Shown piece after piece: positions 46,955 through 55,133 of a stretch of DNA of 64,000 nt (position 1 is its first letter; each line of letters begins with the position of its first letter). Made by a program: the position numbers and the translations under genes. Source of the stretch: an uncultured Clostridia bacterium (lineage in GTDB: Bacteria > Bacillota > Clostridia > Christensenellales > Borkfalkiaceae). Below the pieces are notes generated by a model that was given only the letters and a program-made list of their open reading frames with translations, was not told the origin of the DNA and searched no databases. The DNA lies in the NCBI GenBank assembly GCA_934278995.1, contig CAKQWM010000007.1, forward strand, positions 32,742 through 96,741. Direction: 5' to 3'.

Positions 46955-47476
46955 TTACTTTACGCCAGTCAACAGCTTGTCCGGTGGGATTCTCTCCGGG
47001 TATTTTCCTTCAGTCAGAATATCGCTTAAATATTTGTTGTCCAGAATCATATCATCCCGGATAAGCTGCCAGTTTGCCTTTTTCCTGAAAAACACTTTGA
47101 AGATCAGGAAATTCATAATCGCCCCGATTACCGGCGTGGTCATGCCGAAAGCCTCTGTATGAGAGAAATGGCACCCGGTCTCTGTTCGCTTTCCTTCAAA
47201 AGTAATAAAAGCTGTCTTCTTGTCGCTTTGGAAGACTATGCGGAAGTGGTTTTCATCCTGTTCGCATTCCGTAATTGTGCCGGTCACATCGTAGTCCAGC
47301 CCCATGACGATTTCGCGGAAGCGAACCTTGCTTCCTGCATGATAGTTCCCGTTATAGAGATTACATTCGATGTGGTAGGGACTCCATTTCACAAACTCTT
47401 CCTCAAAGTTAGCAGCCCATGCCTCCAGTTTCTCATAGGGTGCCTGAATATCTATCTGTTCCGTAAGAATAACCAT
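46955..47476 (-). CDS. SRPBCC family protein
   Basis: 173 residues with the START/Bet v1-like start (ILTEQIDIQAPYEKLEAWAANFEEEFVKWSPYH) and alternating beta strands, a helix-grip fold with a hydrophobic pocket. A late hydrophobic segment (GMTTPVIGAIMNFLIFKVFF) is unusual for a soluble member. The ligand is unknown. The ATG has AGGAGAAACTGATA. It is bracketed by beta repeats, like a gene cassette. Confidence 0.82.
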   Translation of the reverse strand: MVILTEQIDIQAPYEKLEAWAANFEEEFVKWSPYHIECNLYNGNYHAGSKVRFREIVMGLDYDVTGTITECEQDENHFRIVFQSDKKTAFITFEGKRTETGCHFSHTEAFGMTTPVIGAIMNFLIFKVFFRKKANWQLIRDDMILDNKYLSDILTEGKYPERIPPDKLLTGVK

Positions 47477-47496
47477 TATCAGTTTCTCCTATTCTG

Positions 47497-47600
47497 TTAA
47501 AGCGGCATCGGCACTCCGGCAATCTCAAGGATTACGACAATAGCAATCGCAAACGCCGCAATTCCGACGACCTCTATCTCTTTTGGTTTCGTTTTGTCTG
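47497..47600 (-). CDS. Possible small hydrophobic peptide
   Basis: A frame ending at 47497 encodes DKTKPKEIEVVGIAAF followed by a hydrophobic stretch ending in GVPMPL, one membrane helix. I see no normal start codon. It lies between a good promoter (47617-47644) and the SRPBCC gene, so it would be transcribed. It could be a truncated gene. Confidence 0.25.
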
Positions 47601-47616
47601 CTCCGCAGCTAATTCC

Positions 47617-47644
47617 ATTATAGCATATTTTACCGACTTGTCAA
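47617..47644 (-). promoter_or_regulatory. Promoter of the SRPBCC unit
   Basis: On the minus strand TTGACA (47639-47644) and TATAAT (47617-47622) are 16 bp apart. Confidence 0.75.
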
Positions 47645-47662
47645 TAATTTTAGCATCCGGAC

Positions 47663-47796
47663 TAAATAAAAAAAGACCACTACCTGTTTTATTGGATAGT
47701 GGTCTTCGCTTATATGTTTTCGTGGATATCGACTCCGCATTTGAATTGGAACTCGATATCGTGTTTTCCTTCGACCTTTATGCCGTCGGTTAAAAA
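47663..47796. repeat. Direct repeat family beta, copy 2
   Basis: Second copy of 46795-46927. It is followed by a gamma hairpin copy at about 47821-47860 and by ATACGAAATAGC at 47875-47886. No gene lies between 47663 and 48053. Confidence 0.85.
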
Positions 47797-48053
47797 TGGG
47801 CGAAAATGCCCCTGAAAATGCAAAAATGATGGTCTATAAGAAAAGACTTATAGACTATCACACTTGGCTATCACATACGAAATAGCCTGCACCGCTATCT
47901 CATCAAAATACACCCGATTTAACCCCTTCTCCTAACGACCATAATTATTATGGCACTTTTTATGATAAAAATAAATAGAAAAATGCTTCCGGTGTCGTGC
48001 TTTTATTACTTATAGAAAGAAGTCCGAAACAGATGTTTCAGGCTTCCCCGCTT

Positions 48054-48185
48054 TTAGGTATTTTCTTGTATTTGCATTCCGCCTTTCAGAACGATGATAA
48101 TCGAATTGTCTTTCATAACTCAGATATACTCAACAAGGCGACGAATTGTCACATCGTTATATTCCGGAAAATCAAGGCTGTCGGC
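48054..48185 (-). pseudogene. C-terminal relic of a large serine recombinase
   Basis: A 44-codon open stretch with one internal TGA (48120-48122) reads LDFPEYNDVTIRRLVEYI, stop, then VMKDNSIIIVLKGG. This matches the closing segment of large serine recombinases (RRLVE-x-I, then a short strand and VxFKGG). No N-terminal or catalytic part remains nearby. It marks a former integration event at the left side of the defence region. Confidence 0.5.
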
Positions 48186-48233
48186 TTAGAACTGATAATT
48201 GAATTCGACATTCAATTTTGCAAAATATTTTGC

Positions 48234-48995
48234 CTATATATTCCATTTTTGAAGCAACGAGTTCCCTTGACAACGGTCAAGAATGTATTGACGATTTTTT
48301 TTAATCTCACAAATAACTTTAGATTTCAACCATTGATATTTTTGTCTTATAGAGAGTTCATACGAAGTATCTAACTCTTTTTGGCAAGAATCCAATACAC
48401 AATTAAAATACTCCGGGACTTTCTCTTGTCCACCAAAAAGTTGAATTGACCGAAGTAATGTCACAGGATTTATATAAAACAGTTCATCATCATCTTTCGA
48501 AATCAGCATTGATTCCCAAATACTTTGTGGAACTGCATTATTGTGCACGTTTCCGTCGTCAAGCAATCCACGATTAAATACTATTCTCGGGAATGACGCC
48601 ACATTACTTTCAAGTAAATATGCTTGTGTTAGTCCTTTCCCGAAGATAATAGAATCTTCTCTGAAAAGTGTTCCTCGCGCTACACCTCCGCGCAATAGAA
48701 TCTTATCCCGCAACAATGCCATCTGTATTGTTTGGCAAGTACTCAATAATGCAAATAAAGCATCTTCAGTATCTACATCTATGTATAACACCACACTATC
48801 CGACATAATTGTGTATTCGATACGATGAAAAGCCTCTACTTCTTTGTCGTTCACCGCGGCGGTCGTATGGCTTGCCTCCATAATAGTCTCGAATATTCCA
48901 TATAGTTTATTACAATCCGAACTGTTAATCATATTTTTGAAACCAAGAATATCTAAAAACGCAACATAACAGTTCCGGTATACTTTTTCAATCAT
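48234..48995 (-). CDS. Class III nucleotidyl-cyclase-like protein
   Basis: 253 residues. AFLDILGF (D15) matches the FxDIxGF metal site of class III cyclases, TIMSDSVVLY (D66) the second metal Asp, and LLRGGVARG (100-106) the following RxGIxxG strand. GKGLTQAYLLES and ASFPRIVF complete a pattern I have seen in unannotated cyclase-like proteins of defence regions. Cyclases of this class make cAMP/cGMP, or cCMP/cUMP in Pycsar defence; the product here is unknown and the protein may be inactive. No membrane segment. Its neighbours are HEPN and nuclease-like genes; no typical Pycsar effector (TIR or 4TM) is adjacent. Confidence 0.6.
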   Translation of the reverse strand: MIEKVYRNCYVAFLDILGFKNMINSSDCNKLYGIFETIMEASHTTAAVNDKEVEAFHRIEYTIMSDSVVLYIDVDTEDALFALLSTCQTIQMALLRDKILLRGGVARGTLFREDSIIFGKGLTQAYLLESNVASFPRIVFNRGLLDDGNVHNNAVPQSIWESMLISKDDDELFYINPVTLLRSIQLFGGQEKVPEYFNCVLDSCQKELDTSYELSIRQKYQWLKSKVICEIKKNRQYILDRCQGNSLLQKWNI

Positions 48996-49075
48996 ATTAA
49001 CGCCAACTCCTAACTATAAAAGCTTTTTATAAGAAAAATCAAGCGCGGAATTCTCCACAAATCATACTAAGGATT

Positions 49076-49864
49076 TTATGTATCGTAACGCTCTCCATAG
49101 CTTTTCTTAAATTCTTCCAACATACATTCAAACCAATCTTCCCGAGAATAATGATTTCTAAAAAATGAAAAAATTGGATACCCGTTAATCATCTCATCGC
49201 TCGGCAAACCCTTTTCACTTATCTCTCTTGTAAGTTGATTATTGTTTTGTATCAACTCCAAAAATCGCAAACGGTTTAGTTTGTCAGTCTTAAAACCATC
49301 TGTCAACTCATTATAAATACCAATAATAAATTTCGCCACCGCTTTCGCATATTTTAAGACGTCATCTTTATTCGGAAACAATCCTTGATGTGTTACTTTA
49401 TTGCGAAATTGCGTTTGATTTTCGGGAAACAGTTCAGGCAAATGTCCTTTAGTCATCATATAAGCGGTTAGAAAAGCTCCATATTGTCTTTCAGATTGTT
49501 TCTTTATAGGTTTCCAAAGTTGTTCAATTTTTTCGCCACATACATTTTGATCAGGATAACGCTCTATAAGAAAAATATTAGTACAGTTCTCGTAAAACCT
49601 TTCAAGACTTGCGGCAAAATCCAAAACTGCCTCTCTATAAAATCCATTAAAATAAGCACAAAGCCCCATATCAAACAGCAGTTCATATTTAGGATTTGTA
49701 ATATAAAACCTATTCAAATGTCCCTTTTTACAATGAAATTCATATAAAAGTTTATCTGTTATTTCGATAGAATACTGCTTACCGTGGGGAATTACCACCA
49801 TAATTTTATTAGGCTCGCTACAAGCAGGACATTCACATTTATCACAAAATAATTTTATCTTCAT
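49076..49864 (-). CDS. Zinc-ribbon plus HEPN-type protein
   Basis: 262 residues. The N-terminus has C7, C10, C12 and C15 and a later C45/H49, suggesting a small zinc ribbon. Helices from about 65 lead to FRNKVTH (R154 to H159), the RX4H motif of HEPN ribonucleases. HEPN proteins often act as RNA-cutting toxins in defence. The start has GGAG at 8 nt. Its promoter and first codons are duplicated upstream of the next gene (50932-51051). Confidence 0.65.
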   Translation of the reverse strand: MKIKLFCDKCECPACSEPNKIMVVIPHGKQYSIEITDKLLYEFHCKKGHLNRFYITNPKYELLFDMGLCAYFNGFYREAVLDFAASLERFYENCTNIFLIERYPDQNVCGEKIEQLWKPIKKQSERQYGAFLTAYMMTKGHLPELFPENQTQFRNKVTHQGLFPNKDDVLKYAKAVAKFIIGIYNELTDGFKTDKLNRLRFLELIQNNNQLTREISEKGLPSDEMINGYPIFSFFRNHYSREDWFECMLEEFKKSYGERYDT

Positions 49865-49948
49865 CTATCACACTCCATTTCCAATATTTCAAACGCCATC
49901 AACTATTTGTCATTTTTATTATACCATATTTCGTCATTTCTTTCAAGT
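49829..49948. repeat. 120 bp direct repeat, copy 1 (promoter and start of the HEPN gene)
   Basis: Aligns without gaps to 50932-51051, with about ten differences. It contains the minus-strand promoter (49918-49946) and the first twelve codons of the HEPN gene. Confidence 0.85.
49918..49946 (-). promoter_or_regulatory. Promoter of the HEPN gene
   Basis: On the minus strand TTGAAA (49941-49946) and TATAAT (49918-49923) are 17 bp apart. An identical promoter is at 51021-51049. Confidence 0.8.
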
Positions 49949-50035
49949 TGGCTTTCTAATACGAAATAGCTACAGCACTATAGAACAAAATTCAACTATT
50001 TAATCTTTTTTATTTCAATCATACATTTTTTAGAA

Positions 50036-50878
50036 TTATATTTCATCCCATTTTATAGCACCACTTGTACTTCCCATATAATCACTAATTTCCGGATACA
50101 ATATGGTCGCACTTGAAGTTCCCATAAATAGATACGAAGCAAAATATTTGAAGTGTGCATCCGGATTTTCATTTGGACAAATAAATCTATTTTTCAAATT
50201 CACATTATTCACACTGGGATACATCATTGTTTTTTTATTATCATCATAATACGCAAGAAGCCCATCTTCAACGCTCAAGATTAGATTATGTCGATGTCTA
50301 TAGTCTAAGCTCGCATCATAAAATGAATTTATATTCGTCGAAATATTAGTTATATCAAAATCAAGTTTTTTGCATATTATAAATGTAAATAATTGGTCAT
50401 AAGCATACGAGCTTGGAGAAAAATCACGCCCTCGTTCCCTTTTCAAAACTACTGGATTTTTTACCCTTTCTCTCATATTTTTTACGGTTGCCAGCTTGTT
50501 AATTGTTTCTTTAAATGCTCGCTTACTCAAAACTGATTTTATTTCACCGACTGCAGCAACACTTTCAATTGTATAAAACATTTGACTAAACTGAGATTCA
50601 ACTAACGGAGTCTGTAACGCATCATATATGACAATATCGCATTGATGACTCACTTCGTTATAAGTATTTATTAAAAAACCCTGTCCAATACTTAAGCGAG
50701 ATGGCGTTATGTATCTTATAAATTGCTTACAAGCCTCTTCCCTATAATGACCAAACTCTCCCGGATGTATCAATTTCCCATTCTCATCAAAAAAAACATC
50801 TTCAGCCGTATAGTTAAAAGCTCGCCTAAAATTTTCAATTTTTTCAATTAATAATTTTTCAAAAATATTGTTATTCAT
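50036..50878 (-). CDS. DUF6602-like PD-(D/E)XK nuclease-type protein
   Basis: 280 residues. The segment RLSIGQGFLINTYNEVSHQCDIVIYD (D81) followed by YTIESVAAVGEIKS (E112, K114) is the DUF6602 pattern and fits a PD-(D/E)XK nuclease core (E-rich helix at 46-47, D81, ExK at 112-114). DUF6602 proteins are common in prophages and islands; activity is not established. The ATG has AGGA at 7 nt. The gene lies between the two copies of the 120 bp repeat. Confidence 0.65.
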   Translation of the reverse strand: MNNNIFEKLLIEKIENFRRAFNYTAEDVFFDENGKLIHPGEFGHYREEACKQFIRYITPSRLSIGQGFLINTYNEVSHQCDIVIYDALQTPLVESQFSQMFYTIESVAAVGEIKSVLSKRAFKETINKLATVKNMRERVKNPVVLKRERGRDFSPSSYAYDQLFTFIICKKLDFDITNISTNINSFYDASLDYRHRHNLILSVEDGLLAYYDDNKKTMMYPSVNNVNLKNRFICPNENPDAHFKYFASYLFMGTSSATILYPEISDYMGSTSGAIKWDEI

Positions 50879-50901
50879 AAGTTTGTCCTATTAAATAGTT
50901 T

Positions 50902-50967
50902 TTATTGTATTGTATTCAGATATTTGTTTATACACTCAGATTTATCACAAAATAATTTTATCATCAT
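50902..50967 (-). CDS. Leader ORF copied from the HEPN gene start
   Basis: A 21-residue ORF (MMIKLFCDKSECINKYLNTIQ) inside repeat copy 2 whose first codons parallel the HEPN protein start MKIKLFCDKCEC. It stops 24 bp before the DUF6602 gene and would be translated from the duplicated promoter. Probably a truncation remnant that now serves as leader. Confidence 0.4.
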   Translation of the reverse strand: MMIKLFCDKSECINKYLNTIQ

Positions 50968-51051
50968 CTGCCCCACCCCAATTCCAATATTTCAAACGCC
51001 ATCAACTATTCGTTATTTTTATTATACCATATTTCGTCATTTCTTTCAAGT
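50932..51051. repeat. 120 bp direct repeat, copy 2
   Basis: Second copy of 49829-49948. The unit between the copies holds the DUF6602 gene. Confidence 0.85.
51021..51049 (-). promoter_or_regulatory. Promoter of the DUF6602 gene
   Basis: On the minus strand TTGAAA (51044-51049) and TATAAT (51021-51026) are 17 bp apart, the duplicate of the HEPN promoter. Confidence 0.75.
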
Positions 51052-51228
51052 CGTTTTGGTAAAACATAGAAAAAGCCATAAACAAGCGTTCCAGCCCTCT
51101 GCATTATCATTTCAAGATTATATTGTTGAATTTTAATTATATATGGATTCATTGCAATATTTTTCTTTCAAAATTGCCGCAATTATGCTATAATTTTGCT
51201 CATTATTTTTTTTAAAGGAGCAAGATTT

Positions 51229-52383
51229 ATGAACACTTACCACGAAAAAGAAAAAATCGCCGTTGTAAACAGATACTTAAACGGCGAAACAATTTTAAAA
51301 ATTTCTCAAACGACAAAAATATCCAGAACGACCATCTATCTATGGATAAAAGAACGAAACAACTCTTTTAATAACGGGAAAGCACCCAATTTCCGTTATT
51401 TACACGATTTACAAGAAAAATGCGACAGGCAACAAAAAATTATCGAAATATTGCAACGCTCGCCATATTCACCGAACGCTCCGCTATCCAAAAGATACGA
51501 AGTAATCAAAAGCCTTTCCGATGAATATACCGTAAATATCTTATGCGAAGCACTGAAAGTCGCTAAAGGAAGTTACTACAACCACATACTGCGCAACAAA
51601 AACGGAAACACGAAAGCTGCAAACAGAAAGTCAGAAATGTTTCCTGTTATCGGACAGATATTTCACGATTACAACGAAATTTTCGGAAGCAGTAAAATTT
51701 ATGCAATTTTGAAAGACCGCGGGTACGCCATATCCGAATCCACCGTTGCGAAGATTATGCATGAGAACGGAATGTTTTCTATTCGTGCTTGCGCGAAAAC
51801 TCTTTACAAACAGCATCAGGAACGAAAAGCAAATATATTGCAACAACAATTTCAGATTTCACGCCCGAATGAAGTTTGGGTAAGCGACGTTACATATTTC
51901 AGCGTTTTCGGCAGAATGTATTACATTTGCGTTGTTTTAGACCTATACGCGAGAAAAGTTATCGCATATAAAATTTCACGACATAACAGCACGCAACTGA
52001 CAAAATCCACTGTTAAAGCGGCTTACGGAACAAGAAAGCCGACTGAAATCCTGCTTTTCCATAGCGACCAAGGAAGCAATTACACGTCAAGCGAATTCCG
52101 AAAATACTTAAAAAGCCTTAATATCATACAATCGTTTTCAAATCCGGGAATGCCCTACGACAATTCGGTTATGGAGTCTTTCTTCGGTAGTTTTAAGAGA
52201 GAAGCATTATATCGCTACCGTTTCAAAACGGAAAACGATTTTTTTGAAGGTGTCGAAACATATATACACTTTTATAATAGCAAAAGACCACACTCTGTTT
52301 TAATGAACCAGACACCCGATAAGTTTGAAAGCAAATATTTCAATAACAATAATAAAAAAACGAATTTTGAAACCGAACATTAA
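51229..52383 (+). CDS. Single-ORF IS3-type DDE transposase next to the tRNA-Asn fragment
   Basis: 384 residues from ATG 51229 (AAGGAG upstream; the ORF is open from 51196). An N-terminal helix-turn-helix (ISRTTIYLWI) is followed by a helical linker and an rve catalytic core with D220, D280 and E316. The spacings D-59-D-35-E are exactly those of the IS3 family. IS3 elements usually need two ORFs and a frameshift; here all is in one frame. I could not find terminal inverted repeats of an IS. About 180 bp separate its stop from the tRNA-Asn fragment, the same layout as the copy at 62512. Confidence 0.88.
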   Translation: MNTYHEKEKIAVVNRYLNGETILKISQTTKISRTTIYLWIKERNNSFNNGKAPNFRYLHDLQEKCDRQQKIIEILQRSPYSPNAPLSKRYEVIKSLSDEYTVNILCEALKVAKGSYYNHILRNKNGNTKAANRKSEMFPVIGQIFHDYNEIFGSSKIYAILKDRGYAISESTVAKIMHENGMFSIRACAKTLYKQHQERKANILQQQFQISRPNEVWVSDVTYFSVFGRMYYICVVLDLYARKVIAYKISRHNSTQLTKSTVKAAYGTRKPTEILLFHSDQGSNYTSSEFRKYLKSLNIIQSFSNPGMPYDNSVMESFFGSFKREALYRYRFKTENDFFEGVETYIHFYNSKRPHSVLMNQTPDKFESKYFNNNNKKTNFETEH

Positions 52384-52513
52384 CGGTTCGAAAAAATATT
52401 ATCCGAGCGTTCTTACAGTAATTCCGATATTTTTTACAATTAAACGTTCAGTTTGAAACACATCCTTAAACATGACTTTTTATCAGAAAAAACCTGCATT
52501 TTTGCATAAGAAA

Positions 52514-52555
52514 AGACCTTGAAACCGAACAATTAAAGTTCATATTTCAAGGTCT
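52514..52555 (-). terminator. Terminator-like hairpin beside the tRNA-Asn fragment
   Basis: An 11 bp stem (52514-52524 with 52545-52555), T-rich on the minus strand side. It has the same position relative to the tRNA 3' end as the hairpin at 63768-63811. Confidence 0.65.
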
Positions 52556-52562
52556 ATTCACT

Positions 52563-52618
52563 TGGCTCCCCCTGTAAGATTCGAACTTACGACCCTCCGG
52601 TTAACAGCCGGATGCTCT
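52563..52618 (-). repeat. tRNA-Asn 3' fragment, putative attachment site
   Basis: 56 nt identical to 63820-63875, the 3' part of the intact tRNA-Asn gene from the D-loop (tRNA position 20) through the encoded CCA. The 5' part is missing, so it is not a functional gene. Such partial duplicates are the usual trace of site-specific integration into a tRNA gene. Confidence 0.88.
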
Positions 52619-52653
52619 CGCATTCGTTTAGGTTTGCTGGGAAAAGCCGTTAA

Positions 52654-53487
52654 TTATTTAATAAACTTTTTGGGCAATGTAGGCTTTTGCCCATCAACAA
52701 CTATTTTTGTTTCCATTGTCGCCTTCTTAGTTTTAAAGTCGAACACATCTATTCCTTTACCTATTGTTATACAAAATGAAGGACAAAATATATATCGATC
52801 GTGAAAATCTTTTGGATCAGATGGATGCATATGTATTCTTTTCCCAAATTTGCCTTTTAATGTAGAAATCAACTTTTGATCTTCATATTTTTTTTCATTG
52901 TATATATGGATATTTGCAGTTGTTGGCATTAACGGAAGAAACATTTTACACAATAAGTCTGTGTTTCCTTTCTTACAAAAATAACGATCTATGATTGTAA
53001 TTTCAGATTCAGCCTTTAACCAATTACCAATCCATTCTTCAAAAACAGACATAGGCGCATTCTTTTTTATAAAAGCACAGTATGGTATACAATATTTTGC
53101 CAATTCATTATCACAATTTGAATCATCTAATTCGCTCAAAGAAATAAAACAAATTTTATTATTTTTGAATCTCTCTTCTTCTGAAAACACAATAATATGA
53201 TGAGGATTATTGATTTGATAAAAAGATAAAATGTCTATAACTTCTTTATCTTCATCATAATCATCATAATATTTTATTTTATCGGTTTTACCCACAATCG
53301 AAACCCATGAATTAAACAGTTCAACCGCCTCTTTCCTAGAAAAAAAGTTTTTATAAGCACATATTAACGATTTTGAAAGAAGTATTTTATGCTGATCTAA
53401 ACGACTTCTTGCCGTGCTTAAATTATAAGGATGTGTTATGAGATTATCAATTGCTGATGTTGTTAACCCGATGATTATCTTTTCCAT
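52654..53487 (-). CDS. MIT_C/PLD-like domain protein, partner of the DUF3696 ATPase
   Basis: 277 residues with no signal or membrane segment. The C-terminal third (ITIIDRYFCKKG at about 168, then FHDRYIFCPSFCITIGKGIDVFDF) resembles the MIT_C phospholipase-D-like fold, where HDR stands in the place of HKD. The N-terminal part is unrecognised. It follows the ATPase stop by 4 bp, so the two form a tight pair, probably an ATPase sensor with an effector. Assignment is by pattern and moderate. Confidence 0.5.
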   Translation of the reverse strand: MEKIIIGLTTSAIDNLITHPYNLSTARSRLDQHKILLSKSLICAYKNFFSRKEAVELFNSWVSIVGKTDKIKYYDDYDEDKEVIDILSFYQINNPHHIIVFSEEERFKNNKICFISLSELDDSNCDNELAKYCIPYCAFIKKNAPMSVFEEWIGNWLKAESEITIIDRYFCKKGNTDLLCKMFLPLMPTTANIHIYNEKKYEDQKLISTLKGKFGKRIHMHPSDPKDFHDRYIFCPSFCITIGKGIDVFDFKTKKATMETKIVVDGQKPTLPKKFIK

Positions 53488-53491
53488 TTCA

Positions 53492-55027
53492 TTAGTTATT
53501 TCTTTCCTTTTGAGAAGCCTTCAGCATTAATTCAATAGCCAAATTATAGCCTTGGTCAAAAAAGCCTTCTGGCCATATTTTTTCAAACTTACCATTTTCT
53601 TTAATAACCATTTTGTCTATTGTAGTCTCGCCATCTTTTTTATCAACATACAATATTTGAACCATCTCATTTGTTAATGAATTTGCCTCATCCGCAATTA
53701 AAACCTGTAATTTACTAATTAGATGTTCACTATGTGTTTCGATTATTAACCTTGCATTAGGATTCAATGTGACACATGTAGCAAATAATTCAGCCAAACT
53801 AGCTTGTGCCGCAGGATGCAAATGCAATTCGGGCTGTTCTATTAGCACAATACTATTTATGCCATAATCAGTTTTGCTTTTTTTCTTTAATTTAGAAGTT
53901 AAACATATTTCCGATATAATAGGTAGAACTTGGGATATTCCAAACCCGACATCAATAATATTCAACAATAAGCCATTATCTTGTTGTAGCATTAATTGGA
54001 AATAATTATTCCCCAACTCTTGAATTGTTAATCGGTAGCCAAAATACTTATTTAACCATGTGGATATTTCTTTAAATAATGGACTTATCTCACTTTTTTG
54101 ATATGCACCAACAAGGATATCACCAACATTCTCACCTCTAGTGCCCACATGGATTTTATCCGCTTCTGAATTCCTATATATACGTCCAGGATTTTGACGA
54201 AACGGCCCTATATATGATATTCGATTTCGACTTTCAGCATTAAATAATTCATATATATTTCTCATGATATCAGACGAATAATTAAAATACATATATATTT
54301 GAGCAATATCTAACTCTTCTTTATTTAATTCAATTTTATCTTTTATTCCTCGTGAACTTAAATAACAATACTTAAAAATTTCAATTTGTCGATTCTCTGA
54401 AATTTTTAAATTTTTAGTTCTAGCAATAGCTTTTATTGAATCTCCATTGTAAATAGGGAAAAATTTCTCAAACTCTACCTCATCCTTTTCAAAGAATATC
54501 TCCTCCACAATTTCTTTCAAGTTTTTGCCGTCATAAAATGCTAATAATTTTAGCACAAATATTCCAGTTTTTTCATCCCAAAACAGTTTACTTAAAGGTT
54601 TTTCGTCAATTTCCGTAAATACGCCATTAACTTTAATAGATTTATCATCCCTACATAGTTTCACAGTTATTGTAACCTTATGGAAATTTGTTTCCCCTTT
54701 ACTTCGGATAGCAACTCGAATTCCACCATAATCAGAAACTATTCTCGTATTGCAACTTATGTCTAAATTATACGAAATTGAAAACGACAACTCTTTTCCT
54801 GTTTTTCCATATACAACATCTTCAAAATTCCCGTAATCAACATAATCCCCAAAAAAAGATATTGGCTTTTTTTCATCAAATTTAGCTGTTTGAGCTAATA
54901 CTGCAGGAAAACGCAACAAACTACTCTTCCCACAACTATTTTTACCCACAAGAATTGTGATAGGTTTTATTTTTATTTCTCCAGAATCTTTAAATGACTT
55001 AATATTTTGTATTCTAAAAGCTTCCAT
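53492..55027 (-). CDS. DUF3696-type AAA ATPase
   Basis: 511 residues from ATG 55027 (GGGAG upstream). An SMC-like ABC ATPase: Walker A GKNSCGKSS at 28-36, the segment VGFGISQVLPIISE in the signature region, Walker B IVLIEQPELHLHPAAQ, and LIIETHSEHL as H-loop. The C-terminal WPEGFFDQGYNLA is the DUF3696 hallmark. Relatives of this OLD/AAA_15 type are often sensors or motors in phage defence. It has its own partner at 52654-53487. Confidence 0.83.
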   Translation of the reverse strand: MEAFRIQNIKSFKDSGEIKIKPITILVGKNSCGKSSLLRFPAVLAQTAKFDEKKPISFFGDYVDYGNFEDVVYGKTGKELSFSISYNLDISCNTRIVSDYGGIRVAIRSKGETNFHKVTITVKLCRDDKSIKVNGVFTEIDEKPLSKLFWDEKTGIFVLKLLAFYDGKNLKEIVEEIFFEKDEVEFEKFFPIYNGDSIKAIARTKNLKISENRQIEIFKYCYLSSRGIKDKIELNKEELDIAQIYMYFNYSSDIMRNIYELFNAESRNRISYIGPFRQNPGRIYRNSEADKIHVGTRGENVGDILVGAYQKSEISPLFKEISTWLNKYFGYRLTIQELGNNYFQLMLQQDNGLLLNIIDVGFGISQVLPIISEICLTSKLKKKSKTDYGINSIVLIEQPELHLHPAAQASLAELFATCVTLNPNARLIIETHSEHLISKLQVLIADEANSLTNEMVQILYVDKKDGETTIDKMVIKENGKFEKIWPEGFFDQGYNLAIELMLKASQKERNN

Positions 55028-55133
55028 TTTAACTCCCATCTATACCATTAAAAATTCTTTCATTTATTGCCAATCCTTTGCATTATCCTTAACATTGCCA
55101 CCTATATCTCTATGTGGTCTATAAACAAATTGA

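Noticed and set aside
47997..48374. 125-codon frame on the + strand near the cyclase-like gene
   Set aside because: No ribosome site; it overlaps the end of the cyclase-like gene and the recombinase relic, both of which read better on the minus strand.
51052..52562. Complete IS3 insertion sequence with defined ends
   Set aside because: I searched both flanks of each transposase for matching TG...CA inverted ends and found none, so only the genes are annotated.
52562..52804. 80-codon frame running through the tRNA-Asn fragment
   Set aside because: The first part is translated tRNA sequence, and the rest is antisense to the MIT_C/PLD-like gene.
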